A stretch of DNA of 13,396 bases from an uncultured Christensenella sp. (GCA_905212395.1 CAJMEI010000010.1:1-13396), one strand, 5' to 3'; counted from the first letter of the stretch, positions 7,135-13,396 are shown. The notes: generated from the letters alone by a model not told the origin. Program-made: numbers and translations.

Positions 7135-7167
7135 AAAGAACGCTTAGTTAGTATAAAAATATTAGTT
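7133..7167 (+). repeat. Imperfect direct repeat flanking the GH43 gene (downstream copy)
   Basis: AAAAAGAAC (7133-7141), a 10-base gap, TATAAAAATA (7152-7161) and TTAGTT (7162-7167) recur in the same order before the gene. The upstream copies are at 5117-5125, 5134-5143 and 5145-5150. Twenty-five matched bases are collinear on the two sides. The AT-rich composition lowers the significance, so this is only suggestive of a cassette boundary or shared regulatory site. Confidence 0.3.
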
Positions 7168-7172
7168 TGAAC

Positions 7173-7202
7173 GATACTTATTACTGTCCAACGGCAAGTA
7201 TC
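7173..7202 (+). other. Hairpin after GH43 whose loop is complementary to the downstream structured element
   Basis: GATACTT (7173-7179) pairs with AAGTATC (7196-7202) around a 16-base loop. The loop ends in CAACGGC (7189-7195), the exact complement of GCCGTTG at 7232-7238. The following AT-rich stretch could make it a weak terminator for GH43, or it may form part of the RNA described next. A lone TATAAT at 7213-7218 follows, without a recognisable -35 box. Confidence 0.45.
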
Positions 7203-7230
7203 ATAATTTTAATATAATTACGTTATAAAA

Positions 7231-7298
7231 AGCCGTTGTCGCTATATTTCGTCGGCGTTGCCGACGCCGTAGGCAAACGGCTGAATCGCGTCTACGGG
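7231..7298 (+). ncRNA. Candidate structured RNA with pseudoknot (unrecognised family)
   Basis: A GC-rich island in an AT-rich spacer carries three exact helices. AGCCGTT (7231-7237) pairs with AACGGCT (7276-7282). Inside this, CGTCGGC (7250-7256) pairs with GCCGACG (7260-7266) around a GTT loop. CCGTAG (7267-7272), also inside the first helix, pairs with CTACGG (7292-7297) beyond it, which makes a pseudoknot. A competing fold exists: GCCGT (7266-7270) with ACGGC (7277-7281), leaving 7232-7238 free for the upstream loop at 7189-7195. A terminator follows 3 bases later. It could be a 3' UTR element or small RNA after GH43, a leader-type switch for the protease gene, or a dispersed palindromic repeat. 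I recognise no known riboswitch or ribozyme. The pairings are seen; the function is unknown. Confidence 0.5.
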
Positions 7299-7300
7299 TA

Positions 7301-7331
7301 AAAAGGTCGTTTTAAACGACCTTTTAATTTT
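7301..7331 (+). terminator. Strong, probably bidirectional terminator after the structured element
   Basis: AAAAGGTCGTTT (7301-7312) and AAACGACCTTTT (7314-7325) are exact reverse complements; GGTCG/CGACC forms the core. T-rich sequence continues to 7331. A-runs before the stem mean the other strand also ends in T, so it may work in both directions. It closes transcription coming from GH43 or the structured RNA. Confidence 0.85.
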
Positions 7332-7378
7332 AAGTTTTTATAATCAAAATAAACTTGATTAAAAGTTTTAAAACGTGT

Positions 7379-7408
7379 TTGCAAGATAAAATAAACTTTT
7401 TATATAAT
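7379..7408 (+). promoter_or_regulatory. Probable promoter of the double protease gene
   Basis: TTGCAA at 7379-7384, an 18-base spacer, and TATAAT at 7403-7408. Transcription from about 7415 would give a very AT-rich leader of about 143 bases, within which I see only a short AAAAGC/GCTTTT pairing (7495-7500 with 7515-7520). A 7-bp AT hairpin, TAATCAA/TTGATTA, lies upstream at 7341-7361. The rest of 7326-7557 holds no coding frame I can support. Confidence 0.55.
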
Positions 7409-7557
7409 TTTTATCTACGTTTGTCAAAAAAATTTTTTAAATTTAAGTTTAATTTTATTTTGGTTGGTTATATTTTTATAAAAGAAAACTTTTTAAAAGC
7501 GTAAAAAAAAGATAGCTTTTAAACAAAAACTTATTAAACGCATTTCTAGGAGCGGAT

Positions 7558-10014
7558 ATGAAAAAAAGATTTTTAATTTTTATATCTTTATTGTTATCGC
7601 TAACCATTTTCATTTTTGGCGGTTGTAGCGGAGAAGCGAGAGTAAAATACGTCGGCGACGAAACAAATTATTCCACAATATCGGGCGATTTTGCGGATAG
7701 CGGACTTGCCACGGAATTAACGGATTCAATAAATCTAGTACTATCTTCCGATAGTTTAACTAGGACGGACGAAGGAGATTTCCCGCAAACCGAAATATCT
7801 AAACTAAACGAAAACAGACGTTCTACCGTAGAAATTTATTCTATAACGGAAAGCGGAGCAGGTGCGGGTTCGGGAATATTCGTCGGTTTTACTCCGTCGG
7901 ATTCAAGCGATTTATCAAAAGGCGGAATAGCTTACGTTCTTACTTGTTTTCACGTTATAAATTCGGCGTACGGAGTAAATATCAGGGATTTAGACGGACA
8001 CGTATTTTCTGCGGGGTTAATAGGCGGAGATACGGAAGGCGACATAGCTCTTTTATGGGCAAAGGTAGATTTTGCCGTTACGGTTGCAAAATTCGGAAAC
8101 AGCAGTCAAACGCTAATAGGCGAAACGGTTTATGCGATAGGTAATCCTACGGGAACACTTGGCGGGACGGTTACTAAAGGAATTATTAGCGCTAAAGAAA
8201 GAGAAATTACCGTCGAAAATAAAAAAATGAAGTTAATGCAAATAGACTCCGCGATAAATCAAGGAAATTCGGGTGGCGGGCTTTATTCGGCAGACGGATA
8301 TTTAATCGGAATGGTAAACGCAGGCGTTACTTATAAAGACGGTTTAGGCTTTGCAATTCCGTCCGAATCTATATTAGATAGCGTAAATAAATTAGTTTCC
8401 ACTTATCAAGACGAAGCGTATTCTAGTTACGGGTACATTTCGGGTAGAGCCTCTCTCGGCGTTAGTTTAACTCAAAGTAACGATATTTTTTACTATAAAT
8501 TAAACGGGACGGCAGAAACTTTAAATTTGTCTACTGCGGTTTTAGTCAATTCTTTAACAAGTAACGGTAGTTTCGGACAATCGGGAAAAATAATTGCGGG
8601 TAGCGACGTAATAAAGACAATAGAATTGGGTTCGGACGTTTACAATCCCGCTAACGCGCAAGATACTATAAATTTCATTAAATACCATGCCGAATTTAAA
8701 GTAGGTAACACGTTAAAACTTACCATTTTAAGAATTAGCGATTATTCATACGACGCGGAATTAAGAACTTACGTTTACAACGTGGAAGAAGTCAGCGCGG
8801 AAATTACGCTTTTACAACTTATATATTGTCCGCCGTTAGTTCCGCAAACGCAAACTCAAAACGCTGTTACTACGGCTAATTTTATAGAAACTTCTTGCGA
8901 GCAAGAAAACTCTTTTATAACTAATACGAATTTAGAAAACTACGTCGATTTATCTTTGGTTTTAGAGTTTAAAGGATATATAGGCGACTTTTTAGGACAA
9001 AAAGCGGTTTTTAACTTAGCTATCGTAAGTCTTGACCGAGCTGACGATAGCAACGCTTGTTTAACTCAAAACAGAAAATCCGTCGTCGAATTATATTCTT
9101 CGACGTTAAACGGCGGTTCTGCGGGTAGCGGGGTTATAATCGGCTTTACTAAAAACGAACAATCGAACGGCGGAATATGTTATGTCGTAACATGTCATCA
9201 TTGCGTAGAAAACGCTTATCAAATAAATATGAAAGACTTTTACGGCAATACTTACGCAATGGGGTTAATCGGTTCGGATAAAAAGACGGACGTTGCGGTG
9301 CTTTGGACTAAATTAGATTATACGCCGTCGGTAGCTAAATTCGGGGATATTTCTTCTTTGGCTGTTCTAGACGAAGTGTACGCGATAGGTAATCCTACGG
9401 GAACGCTTGGCGGAACGGTAACAAAAGGCGTTGTAAGTTCGCTTAATAGAAGTGTAGTGATAGACAATAGATATATGGAGCTTATCCAAATAGACTCGGC
9501 AATAAACGCGGGAAGTTCGGGTGGCGGACTGTTTACTACGGACGGTTATTTGGTCGCAATTATCAACGCGGGCGCGGAGTATAAAGACGGAATAGGCTTT
9601 GCCGTTCCCGAAGATATAGTTTTAAGCGTAGCAAAAGATTTGTTAAAAAGTTATAAAGACAGCGTTTATAACACTTACGGATACGTTAAAGGGAGAGTAG
9701 ACTTTTATAGCGTTATTTTTTCGGACGTAACTAATATTTTTGCGGGAACTTACGTAAGCGTAACAGATATAGACGAAAACTGTAGTTTATATAAAGCGGG
9801 ATTACGCTTAGGCGATAAAATCACTGCAATCAGCAACGGAGAAAACGGATACGTTGTGGATTCGGCGGGAAGCTTATCCGTTATATTTCATTCTTACAAT
9901 CTAAAAATCGGCGATACGCTAACCTTAAAGATTTCTAGAAGCGGAGAAACCAAAGAAATAAAAGCGGTTTTAAATCAGTATATTTACAAACCCGTTATAA
10001 AAACGAATTCTTAA
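7558..10014 (+). CDS. Lipoprotein with two tandem HtrA-like trypsin protease/PDZ units
   Basis: Predicted surface serine protease of 818 residues, about twice the usual HtrA/DegP length. A lipoprotein signal precedes the lipobox FGGC (C23; phenylalanine at -3 is unusual). Protease 1 has the triad H132 (LTCFHVI), D162 (GDIALLW) and S238 (GNSGGG), followed by a divergent PDZ-like region (about 290-400). A linker (about 420-490) leads to protease 2 with H548 (TCHHCV), D578 (TDVAVLW) and S654 (GSSGGG). A clearer PDZ (about 700-805) follows, with SLYKAGLRLGDKITAIS. The triad spacing is identical in both (30 and 76 residues), offset by 416. Both retain AIGNPTGTLGGTVTKG. Protease 2 has extra cysteines (C541, C546, C549) near its histidine. 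Ribosome site AGGAG at 7548-7552. Both domains look active. HtrA proteins degrade or refold damaged exported proteins, and this one may do so at the outer membrane face. Confidence 0.88.
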   Translation: MKKRFLIFISLLLSLTIFIFGGCSGEARVKYVGDETNYSTISGDFADSGLATELTDSINLVLSSDSLTRTDEGDFPQTEISKLNENRRSTVEIYSITESGAGAGSGIFVGFTPSDSSDLSKGGIAYVLTCFHVINSAYGVNIRDLDGHVFSAGLIGGDTEGDIALLWAKVDFAVTVAKFGNSSQTLIGETVYAIGNPTGTLGGTVTKGIISAKEREITVENKKMKLMQIDSAINQGNSGGGLYSADGYLIGMVNAGVTYKDGLGFAIPSESILDSVNKLVSTYQDEAYSSYGYISGRASLGVSLTQSNDIFYYKLNGTAETLNLSTAVLVNSLTSNGSFGQSGKIIAGSDVIKTIELGSDVYNPANAQDTINFIKYHAEFKVGNTLKLTILRISDYSYDAELRTYVYNVEEVSAEITLLQLIYCPPLVPQTQTQNAVTTANFIETSCEQENSFITNTNLENYVDLSLVLEFKGYIGDFLGQKAVFNLAIVSLDRADDSNACLTQNRKSVVELYSSTLNGGSAGSGVIIGFTKNEQSNGGICYVVTCHHCVENAYQINMKDFYGNTYAMGLIGSDKKTDVAVLWTKLDYTPSVAKFGDISSLAVLDEVYAIGNPTGTLGGTVTKGVVSSLNRSVVIDNRYMELIQIDSAINAGSSGGGLFTTDGYLVAIINAGAEYKDGIGFAVPEDIVLSVAKDLLKSYKDSVYNTYGYVKGRVDFYSVIFSDVTNIFAGTYVSVTDIDENCSLYKAGLRLGDKITAISNGENGYVVDSAGSLSVIFHSYNLKIGDTLTLKISRSGETKEIKAVLNQYIYKPVIKTNS

Positions 10015-10045
10015 AATTTCGGATATATAAACACAATAAATTTTA

Positions 10046-10077
10046 CGGCGTAACTTTTCGTTACGCCGAGTTTATTA
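10046..10077 (+). terminator. Terminator after the double protease gene
   Basis: CGGCGTAAC (10046-10054) pairs exactly with GTTACGCCG (10060-10068) around a TTTTC loop, followed by AGTTTATTATT. The stem is strong and the T-run is interrupted. It separates the protease gene from the ruvC promoter 65 bases downstream. Confidence 0.72.
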
Positions 10078-10141
10078 TTGATTTAACTAGTTGTTTATCT
10101 TAGTTTTAATCGTTAAACTCAATAAGCTCAATCGCTAATGC

Positions 10142-10170
10142 TTGACATAAGAAAAAATATGTATTAGAAT
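10142..10170 (+). promoter_or_regulatory. Sigma-A promoter of ruvC-ruvA-ruvB-queA
   Basis: TTGACA at 10142-10147, a 17-base spacer, and TAGAAT at 10165-10170. Transcription would start near 10177, and AGGGGAG (10187-10193) serves as ribosome site. I see no SOS (LexA) box of the Bacillus type around it, so damage induction is not evident from sequence. Confidence 0.82.
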
Positions 10171-10194
10171 ATATAATATTAAAATTAGGGGAGT

Positions 10195-10206
10195 ATGGTT
10201 AGTTGA
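10195..10206 (+). other. Three-codon ATG-GTT-AGT-TGA frame overlapping the ruvC start
   Basis: An ATG at 10195, one base after the ribosome site AGGGGAG, opens a frame of only three codons. Its TGA stop (10204-10206) overlaps the TTG start of ruvC (10203-10205) in another frame. The ribosome-site spacing suits the TTG (9 bases) far better than the ATG (1 base), so this may be chance. Confidence 0.25.
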
Positions 10207-10697
10207 GGATATTAGGAATAGACCCCGGACTTGCGACTATGGGATTCGGGGTGATAGATTCCGTAAACGGAAAGCACACCGTAGTCGATTACGGCGTAAT
10301 ACTGACTTCTAAAAACGAAGCTTTTCCTAATAGGCTAGCCACAATAGAAAAAGGAGTAAAAGAATTAATAGCAAAGTTTAAGCCCGACGAGATATCGCTA
10401 GAAGAATTGTTTTTCAATAACAACGTAAAAACGGCGATAGACGTAGCGCAAGCAAGGGGAGTAATACTTCTTACTTGTATTAAAGAGTGCGGAAAACTTT
10501 ACGAGTATACGCCCTTGCAGATAAAGCAAGCCCTGACGGGATACGGAAGAGCGGAAAAAAAGCAAATTCAGCAAATGGTGGCAACTTTTTTAGGTTTGAA
10601 AACAATTCCTAAACCTGACGACGCCGCCGACGCGTTAGCAGTTGCGCTAACGCACGCAAACACAAATAGATTTAGCGGACAATTCGGAATAAAATGA
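10203..10697 (+). CDS. ruvC: Holliday junction resolvase RuvC
   Basis: Endonuclease that cuts four-way DNA junctions symmetrically, working with RuvAB in recombinational repair. The 164-residue product is of normal length and keeps the four catalytic acids: D7 in ILGIDPG, E67 in SLEELFF, and D140 and D143 in PDDAADALAVALTH. The start is TTG at 10203. It places the conserved RILGIDPG directly at the N-terminus and lies 9 bases after AGGGGAG; no in-frame ATG is available upstream. The stop TGA overlaps the ruvA ATG (ATGA), indicating coupled translation. This is the first gene of ruvC-ruvA-ruvB-queA, which has its own promoter. Confidence 0.96.
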   Translation: MRILGIDPGLATMGFGVIDSVNGKHTVVDYGVILTSKNEAFPNRLATIEKGVKELIAKFKPDEISLEELFFNNNVKTAIDVAQARGVILLTCIKECGKLYEYTPLQIKQALTGYGRAEKKQIQQMVATFLGLKTIPKPDDAADALAVALTHANTNRFSGQFGIK

Positions 10698-11260
10698 TAG
10701 GATATTTAAACGGACAACTTTTATCTTTTAAAGAAAATACCGTGCTTTTAAACGTTAATAGCGTAGGGTACGAAATAAATTGCACGTCTTCTGCAACTGC
10801 GCGTTTAATAAACGAACGCGGTGGAGAAGTATATGTTTACACTGCCGTAAGGGAAGACGGGATATATCTTTTCGGGTTTGACAATACCGACGAAAAAGAA
10901 ATGTTTTTAAAGCTCATCGGCGTTTCGGGCGTTGGTCCGAAATGCGCGCTTAGTATACTTTCTAGTTTAGGCGCAAGCGTTACGAGAAGCTGTATTTTGT
11001 CGCAAGACGTAAAAACGTTGTCGTCGGTAAAAGGCTTAGGTAAAAAAACTGCGGAAAAAATAATTGTCGAGTTAAGGGGCGGATTACCCGCAGGCGAAGT
11101 CGCGCAATCGGTATCGTCCGAAAACGAAGAAGCGGTACAAGCTTTAATATCGCTCGGATTCGATAGAAATTCTGCAACCAAAGCCGTAGGTTTAGCTGTG
11201 GAAAACGGCGCGAAAACGCTTGAAGAAGTAATAGCCAACGCATTGAGGAACGTGAGATGA
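10694..11260 (+). CDS. ruvA: Holliday junction DNA helicase subunit RuvA
   Basis: RuvA tetramers grip the Holliday junction and load the RuvB motor. The 188-residue product has the three expected domains. An OB fold (1-63) starts MIGYLNGQLLSF and contains the acidic-pin motif VREDGIYLFGF. A middle domain (64-140) has two helix-hairpin-helix motifs, LIGVSGVGPKCAL and SVKGLGKKTAEKIIVELR. The flexible C-terminal domain (about 143-188), EAVQALISLGF, binds RuvB. It overlaps ruvC by 4 bases (ATGA) and ruvB by 4 bases, so all three subunits are translated in step. Confidence 0.97.
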   Translation: MIGYLNGQLLSFKENTVLLNVNSVGYEINCTSSATARLINERGGEVYVYTAVREDGIYLFGFDNTDEKEMFLKLIGVSGVGPKCALSILSSLGASVTRSCILSQDVKTLSSVKGLGKKTAEKIIVELRGGLPAGEVAQSVSSENEEAVQALISLGFDRNSATKAVGLAVENGAKTLEEVIANALRNVR

Positions 11261-12321
11261 TGGAAGATTTTAACGGCATCGTAGACAATTCCGACCTAAT
11301 AGTAAGCACGAAAACGGAAGGGGACGAAATAGAAAACGTACTTCGTCCAAAGTCGATGGACGGATATATCGGTCAAGAAAAAGCCAAAGACAATTTATGC
11401 GTATTTATGCAATCGGCAAAAATGCGCGGAGAAGCGTTAGACCACGTTTTGCTATACGGACCTGCGGGACTGGGTAAAACCACGCTCGCGCATATAATAG
11501 CCAACGAAATGGGTGTTCAAATAAAGGTAACTAGCGGACCTAGTATAGAAAAATCGGGAGATTTAGCCGCAATACTCACAAACCTTAACGAAGGCGACGT
11601 TTTATTTATAGACGAAATACATCGCTTGAACCATAACGTAGAAGAAATACTTTATCCCGCAATGGAAGATTTTTCTTTAGACTTTATCATCGGTAAAGGA
11701 CCTTCCGCGCGTAGCGTACAAATTCCGCTTAAAAAGTTCACGTTAATAGGCGCGACAACTAAAGCGGGAATGTTATCCACGCCTTTAAGGGACAGATTCG
11801 GCGTAATGTTAAGGCTGGAAATGTATTCGACAAAGGAGTTAGCCGAAATAGTAAGGCGTTCGGCGGAAAAATTAGGCGCGCATATAGACGAAGAAGCTAG
11901 TATAGAGCTTGCAAAACGCAGTCGCGGTACGCCTAGAATAGCGAACAGATTGCTTAGAAGAATAAGAGATTTTTCAATCGTTTTAAATCACGACGAAATT
12001 ACTTTGGACGACACTAAACTTGCTTTAAAACGCCTCGATATAGACGAACTCGGTCTTGATAACGTAGATATTAGGCTTCTTACGACCATGATTGATAAAT
12101 TCAACGGCGGACCTGTGGGGTTAGATACTCTTGCAATGACCATAAACGAAGATTCTAACACCTTAGAAGACGTTTACGAACCGTATTTATTGCAACTAGG
12201 GTTTATCAGCAGAACGCCTAGGGGCAGAGTTTGTTTACAAAAGGCTTACGAACATACGGGAAGAAAATTTAAAGGGGGAAGTCAAGCGTCTATTTTCGAC
12301 GCGGACGATAATAATGCTTAA
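11257..12321 (+). CDS. ruvB: Holliday junction branch migration ATPase RuvB
   Basis: AAA+ hexameric motor that pulls DNA through the RuvA-bound junction. The 354-residue product has Walker A GPAGLGKTT (68-76, K74), Walker B LFIDEIHRLN (D119, E120), and the sensor region GATTKAGMLSTPLRDRFG with its arginine finger. A winged-helix C-terminal part contains FISRTPRGRVC. The start is taken as ATG 11257, overlapping the ruvA stop, with GAGG at 11245-11248 giving 8-base spacing; the adjacent ATG at 11260 is equally possible and removes one methionine. The 3' end overlaps queA by 8 bases. Confidence 0.97.
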   Translation: MMEDFNGIVDNSDLIVSTKTEGDEIENVLRPKSMDGYIGQEKAKDNLCVFMQSAKMRGEALDHVLLYGPAGLGKTTLAHIIANEMGVQIKVTSGPSIEKSGDLAAILTNLNEGDVLFIDEIHRLNHNVEEILYPAMEDFSLDFIIGKGPSARSVQIPLKKFTLIGATTKAGMLSTPLRDRFGVMLRLEMYSTKELAEIVRRSAEKLGAHIDEEASIELAKRSRGTPRIANRLLRRIRDFSIVLNHDEITLDDTKLALKRLDIDELGLDNVDIRLLTTMIDKFNGGPVGLDTLAMTINEDSNTLEDVYEPYLLQLGFISRTPRGRVCLQKAYEHTGRKFKGGSQASIFDADDNNA

Positions 12322-13336
12322 AAAAAGTGATTTTTATTACGATTTGCCCGAAGAACTAATCGCTCAAACACCGTTAGAGCCTAGGGACAGTTCAAGATTA
12401 CTTGTATACGATAGAAAAACGGACAAGACGGAAGAAAAAATTTTTAGAGATATAACGGAATATTTTCACGAAGGGGATTTATTAGTCGTAAATAACACTA
12501 AAGTTTATCCTGCAAGAATATACGCCCACGCAAAAACGGGCGGAAAAATGGAGATATTACTGCTTAAAAGGCTAAATTTAACGCAATGGGAATGTCTTGT
12601 AAAGCCGGGTAAAAGGGCAAAAATCGGCGAAACTTTTACCGTGAACGAAGAACTTTCTTTTACCGTTTTAGACAACGCGGAAGGTGGCGGACGAAAAATA
12701 GAATTTATCTTTAGCGGAGTTTTCGAAGATATTTTATCAAGAGTCGGAGAAATGCCTTTACCGCCGTATATAAAGGAAAAATTAAAAAATCAATCGCGTT
12801 ACCAAACGGTTTACGCTAAAAAAGAAGGCAGTTCCGCCGCGCCAACGGCAGGACTACATTTCACGAAAGAGTTAATACAAAAGCTAAAAGATAAAGGCGT
12901 AAAATTTGCGGAAGTAGAGTTAAACGTAGGACTAGGGACTTTTAGACCCGTAAAAGAAGAAAACGTTTTAGAACATAAAATGCACACGGAGCATTATTAT
13001 ATCGATGAACAAAACGCAAATTTAATAAACGAATACAAAAAAAACGGCGGAAGGATAATAGCCGTAGGCACTACTTCGGTCAGAACGCTTGAAACGGTTG
13101 CGGACGAAAACGGATTTGTTAAGCCTTGTTCGGGCGATACTTCCATATTTATTTATCCGCCTTTTAATTTTAAGTGCGTTGATTGTTTAATTACAAACTT
13201 CCACTTGCCCGAATCAACTTTAATAATGCTCGTATCGGCGTTTTTAACGAGAGAAAAAACGTTGGAACTATATAATTACGCGGTAAAAGAAAAATTCAGA
13301 TTTTTCAGTTTCGGGGACGCGATGTTACTTTTGTAA
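12314..13336 (+). CDS. queA: S-adenosylmethionine:tRNA ribosyltransferase-isomerase QueA
   Basis: Transfers and isomerises the ribose of SAM onto preQ1 at position 34 of GUN-anticodon tRNAs, giving epoxyqueuosine. The 340-residue product is full length and carries the family motifs LPEELIAQTPLEPRDSSRLL, GDLLVVNNTKVYPAR, AAPTAGLHFT, VGLGTFRPV, TNFHLPESTLIMLVSAF and RFFSFGDAMLLL. It overlaps ruvB by 8 bases and has no obvious ribosome site inside that overlap, so its translation probably depends on ruvB. The ruvAB-queA link is common in bacteria; tgt often follows but would lie outside the window. Confidence 0.97.
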   Translation: MLKKSDFYYDLPEELIAQTPLEPRDSSRLLVYDRKTDKTEEKIFRDITEYFHEGDLLVVNNTKVYPARIYAHAKTGGKMEILLLKRLNLTQWECLVKPGKRAKIGETFTVNEELSFTVLDNAEGGGRKIEFIFSGVFEDILSRVGEMPLPPYIKEKLKNQSRYQTVYAKKEGSSAAPTAGLHFTKELIQKLKDKGVKFAEVELNVGLGTFRPVKEENVLEHKMHTEHYYIDEQNANLINEYKKNGGRIIAVGTTSVRTLETVADENGFVKPCSGDTSIFIYPPFNFKCVDCLITNFHLPESTLIMLVSAFLTREKTLELYNYAVKEKFRFFSFGDAMLLL

Positions 13337-13368
13337 GAGCACCGATTTTACGTTGGCTACTTTGTAAG

Positions 13369-13392
13369 AAATCTACGGTTTTTAGATTTTTC
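13369..13392 (+). terminator. Possible weak terminator after queA
   Basis: AAATCT (13369-13374) pairs with AGATTT (13384-13389) around a 9-base loop, followed by TTC and TT at the window edge. The stem is short and AT-rich and the sequence ends here, so this is uncertain. Confidence 0.3.
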
Positions 13393-13396
13393 TTAT

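Noticed and set aside
7231..7298. HDV-like, twister or pistol ribozyme, or guanidine-III riboswitch
   Set aside because: The strand order of the helices differs from these families (the inner hairpin precedes the crossing strand) and the conserved core sequences I know are not present.
7229..7315. Arginine-rich plus-strand frame through the structured element
   Set aside because: It has no start codon or ribosome site and is bounded by stops; the arginine richness follows from the repeated CGG/CGC/CGT of the paired stems.
7245..7335. Minus-strand frame ending GVGNADEI through the same element
   Set aside because: It looks protein-like but is under 30 codons with no start codon between the stops; the exact helices are the simpler explanation.
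10172..10177. TATAAT as the -10 box of the ruvC promoter
   Set aside because: It lies 24 bases from TTGACA; TAGAAT at 10165-10170 has the proper 17-base spacing.
10837..11309. Minus-strand frames of 109 and 133 codons opposite ruvA
   Set aside because: They lie wholly or mostly opposite a conserved ruvA with intact motifs and show no protein-like motifs or ribosome sites; they are shadows.
13327..13371. Direct repeat ACTTTTGTAAGA / ACTTTGTAAGA across the end of queA
   Set aside because: It is short, imperfect, AT-rich and at the window edge; chance is the best explanation.
1..13396. CRISPR array, tRNA or rRNA genes, insertion sequences, phage genes
   Set aside because: I found no regularly spaced repeats, tRNA-like cloverleaf, rRNA stretch, transposase or integrase in the window.

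Overview
The window reads as the chromosome of a low-GC, monoderm Bacillota bacterium of the Clostridia type. The DNA is AT-rich with A/T-rich third codon positions. Promoters are clear sigma-A boxes (TTGACA-17-TAGAAT, TTGACA-17-TAATAT) and ribosome sites are AGGAG-like. The order thrS-infC-rpmI-rplT-TrmH-type methyltransferase and the cluster yebC/ruvCAB/queA are familiar from this group. The two exported proteins are lipoproteins, as expected for a cell with one membrane. No rRNA, tRNA, CRISPR array, insertion sequence or prophage gene is visible.

Layout. Positions 2-226 hold the 3' end of an unrecognised gene. A strong promoter lies inside that end and drives a threonyl-tRNA synthetase homologue (265-2175). 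A second strong promoter and a structured attenuator leader (2183-2332) precede infC-rpmI-rplT, which ends in a terminator at 3485-3512. A SPOUT RNA methyltransferase (3597-4328) and yebC (4346-5086) follow closely spaced. From about 5090 to 10140 lies an island with two secreted lipoprotein genes: a GH43 glycosidase with a C-terminal beta-sandwich (5203-7134), and a double HtrA-like serine protease (7558-10014). Between them is a GC-rich, strongly self-complementary stretch (7173-7325) that can fold as a pseudoknot and ends in a terminator. Translation-coupled ruvC-ruvA-ruvB-queA (10203-13336) starts from its own TTGACA-17-TAGAAT promoter.

How the genes work together. The outer parts are housekeeping: threonine charging, translation initiation and the large ribosomal subunit, rRNA/tRNA modification, a YebC-family factor, Holliday-junction processing (RuvABC) and queuosine synthesis (QueA). 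The island concerns the cell surface: plant-type polysaccharide trimming and envelope proteolysis. yebC and ruvC are often close neighbours in bacteria, so the island looks like an insertion between them.

The most unusual points are three. (1) The ThrRS homologue keeps its three zinc ligands and several core residues, but has lost two of four editing-site residues and many conserved catalytic residues. (2) The protease carries two complete protease-PDZ units in one chain, with identical triad spacing 416 residues apart. (3) The structured intergenic element at 7173-7325 has mutually exclusive pairings and matches no RNA family I could recognise.
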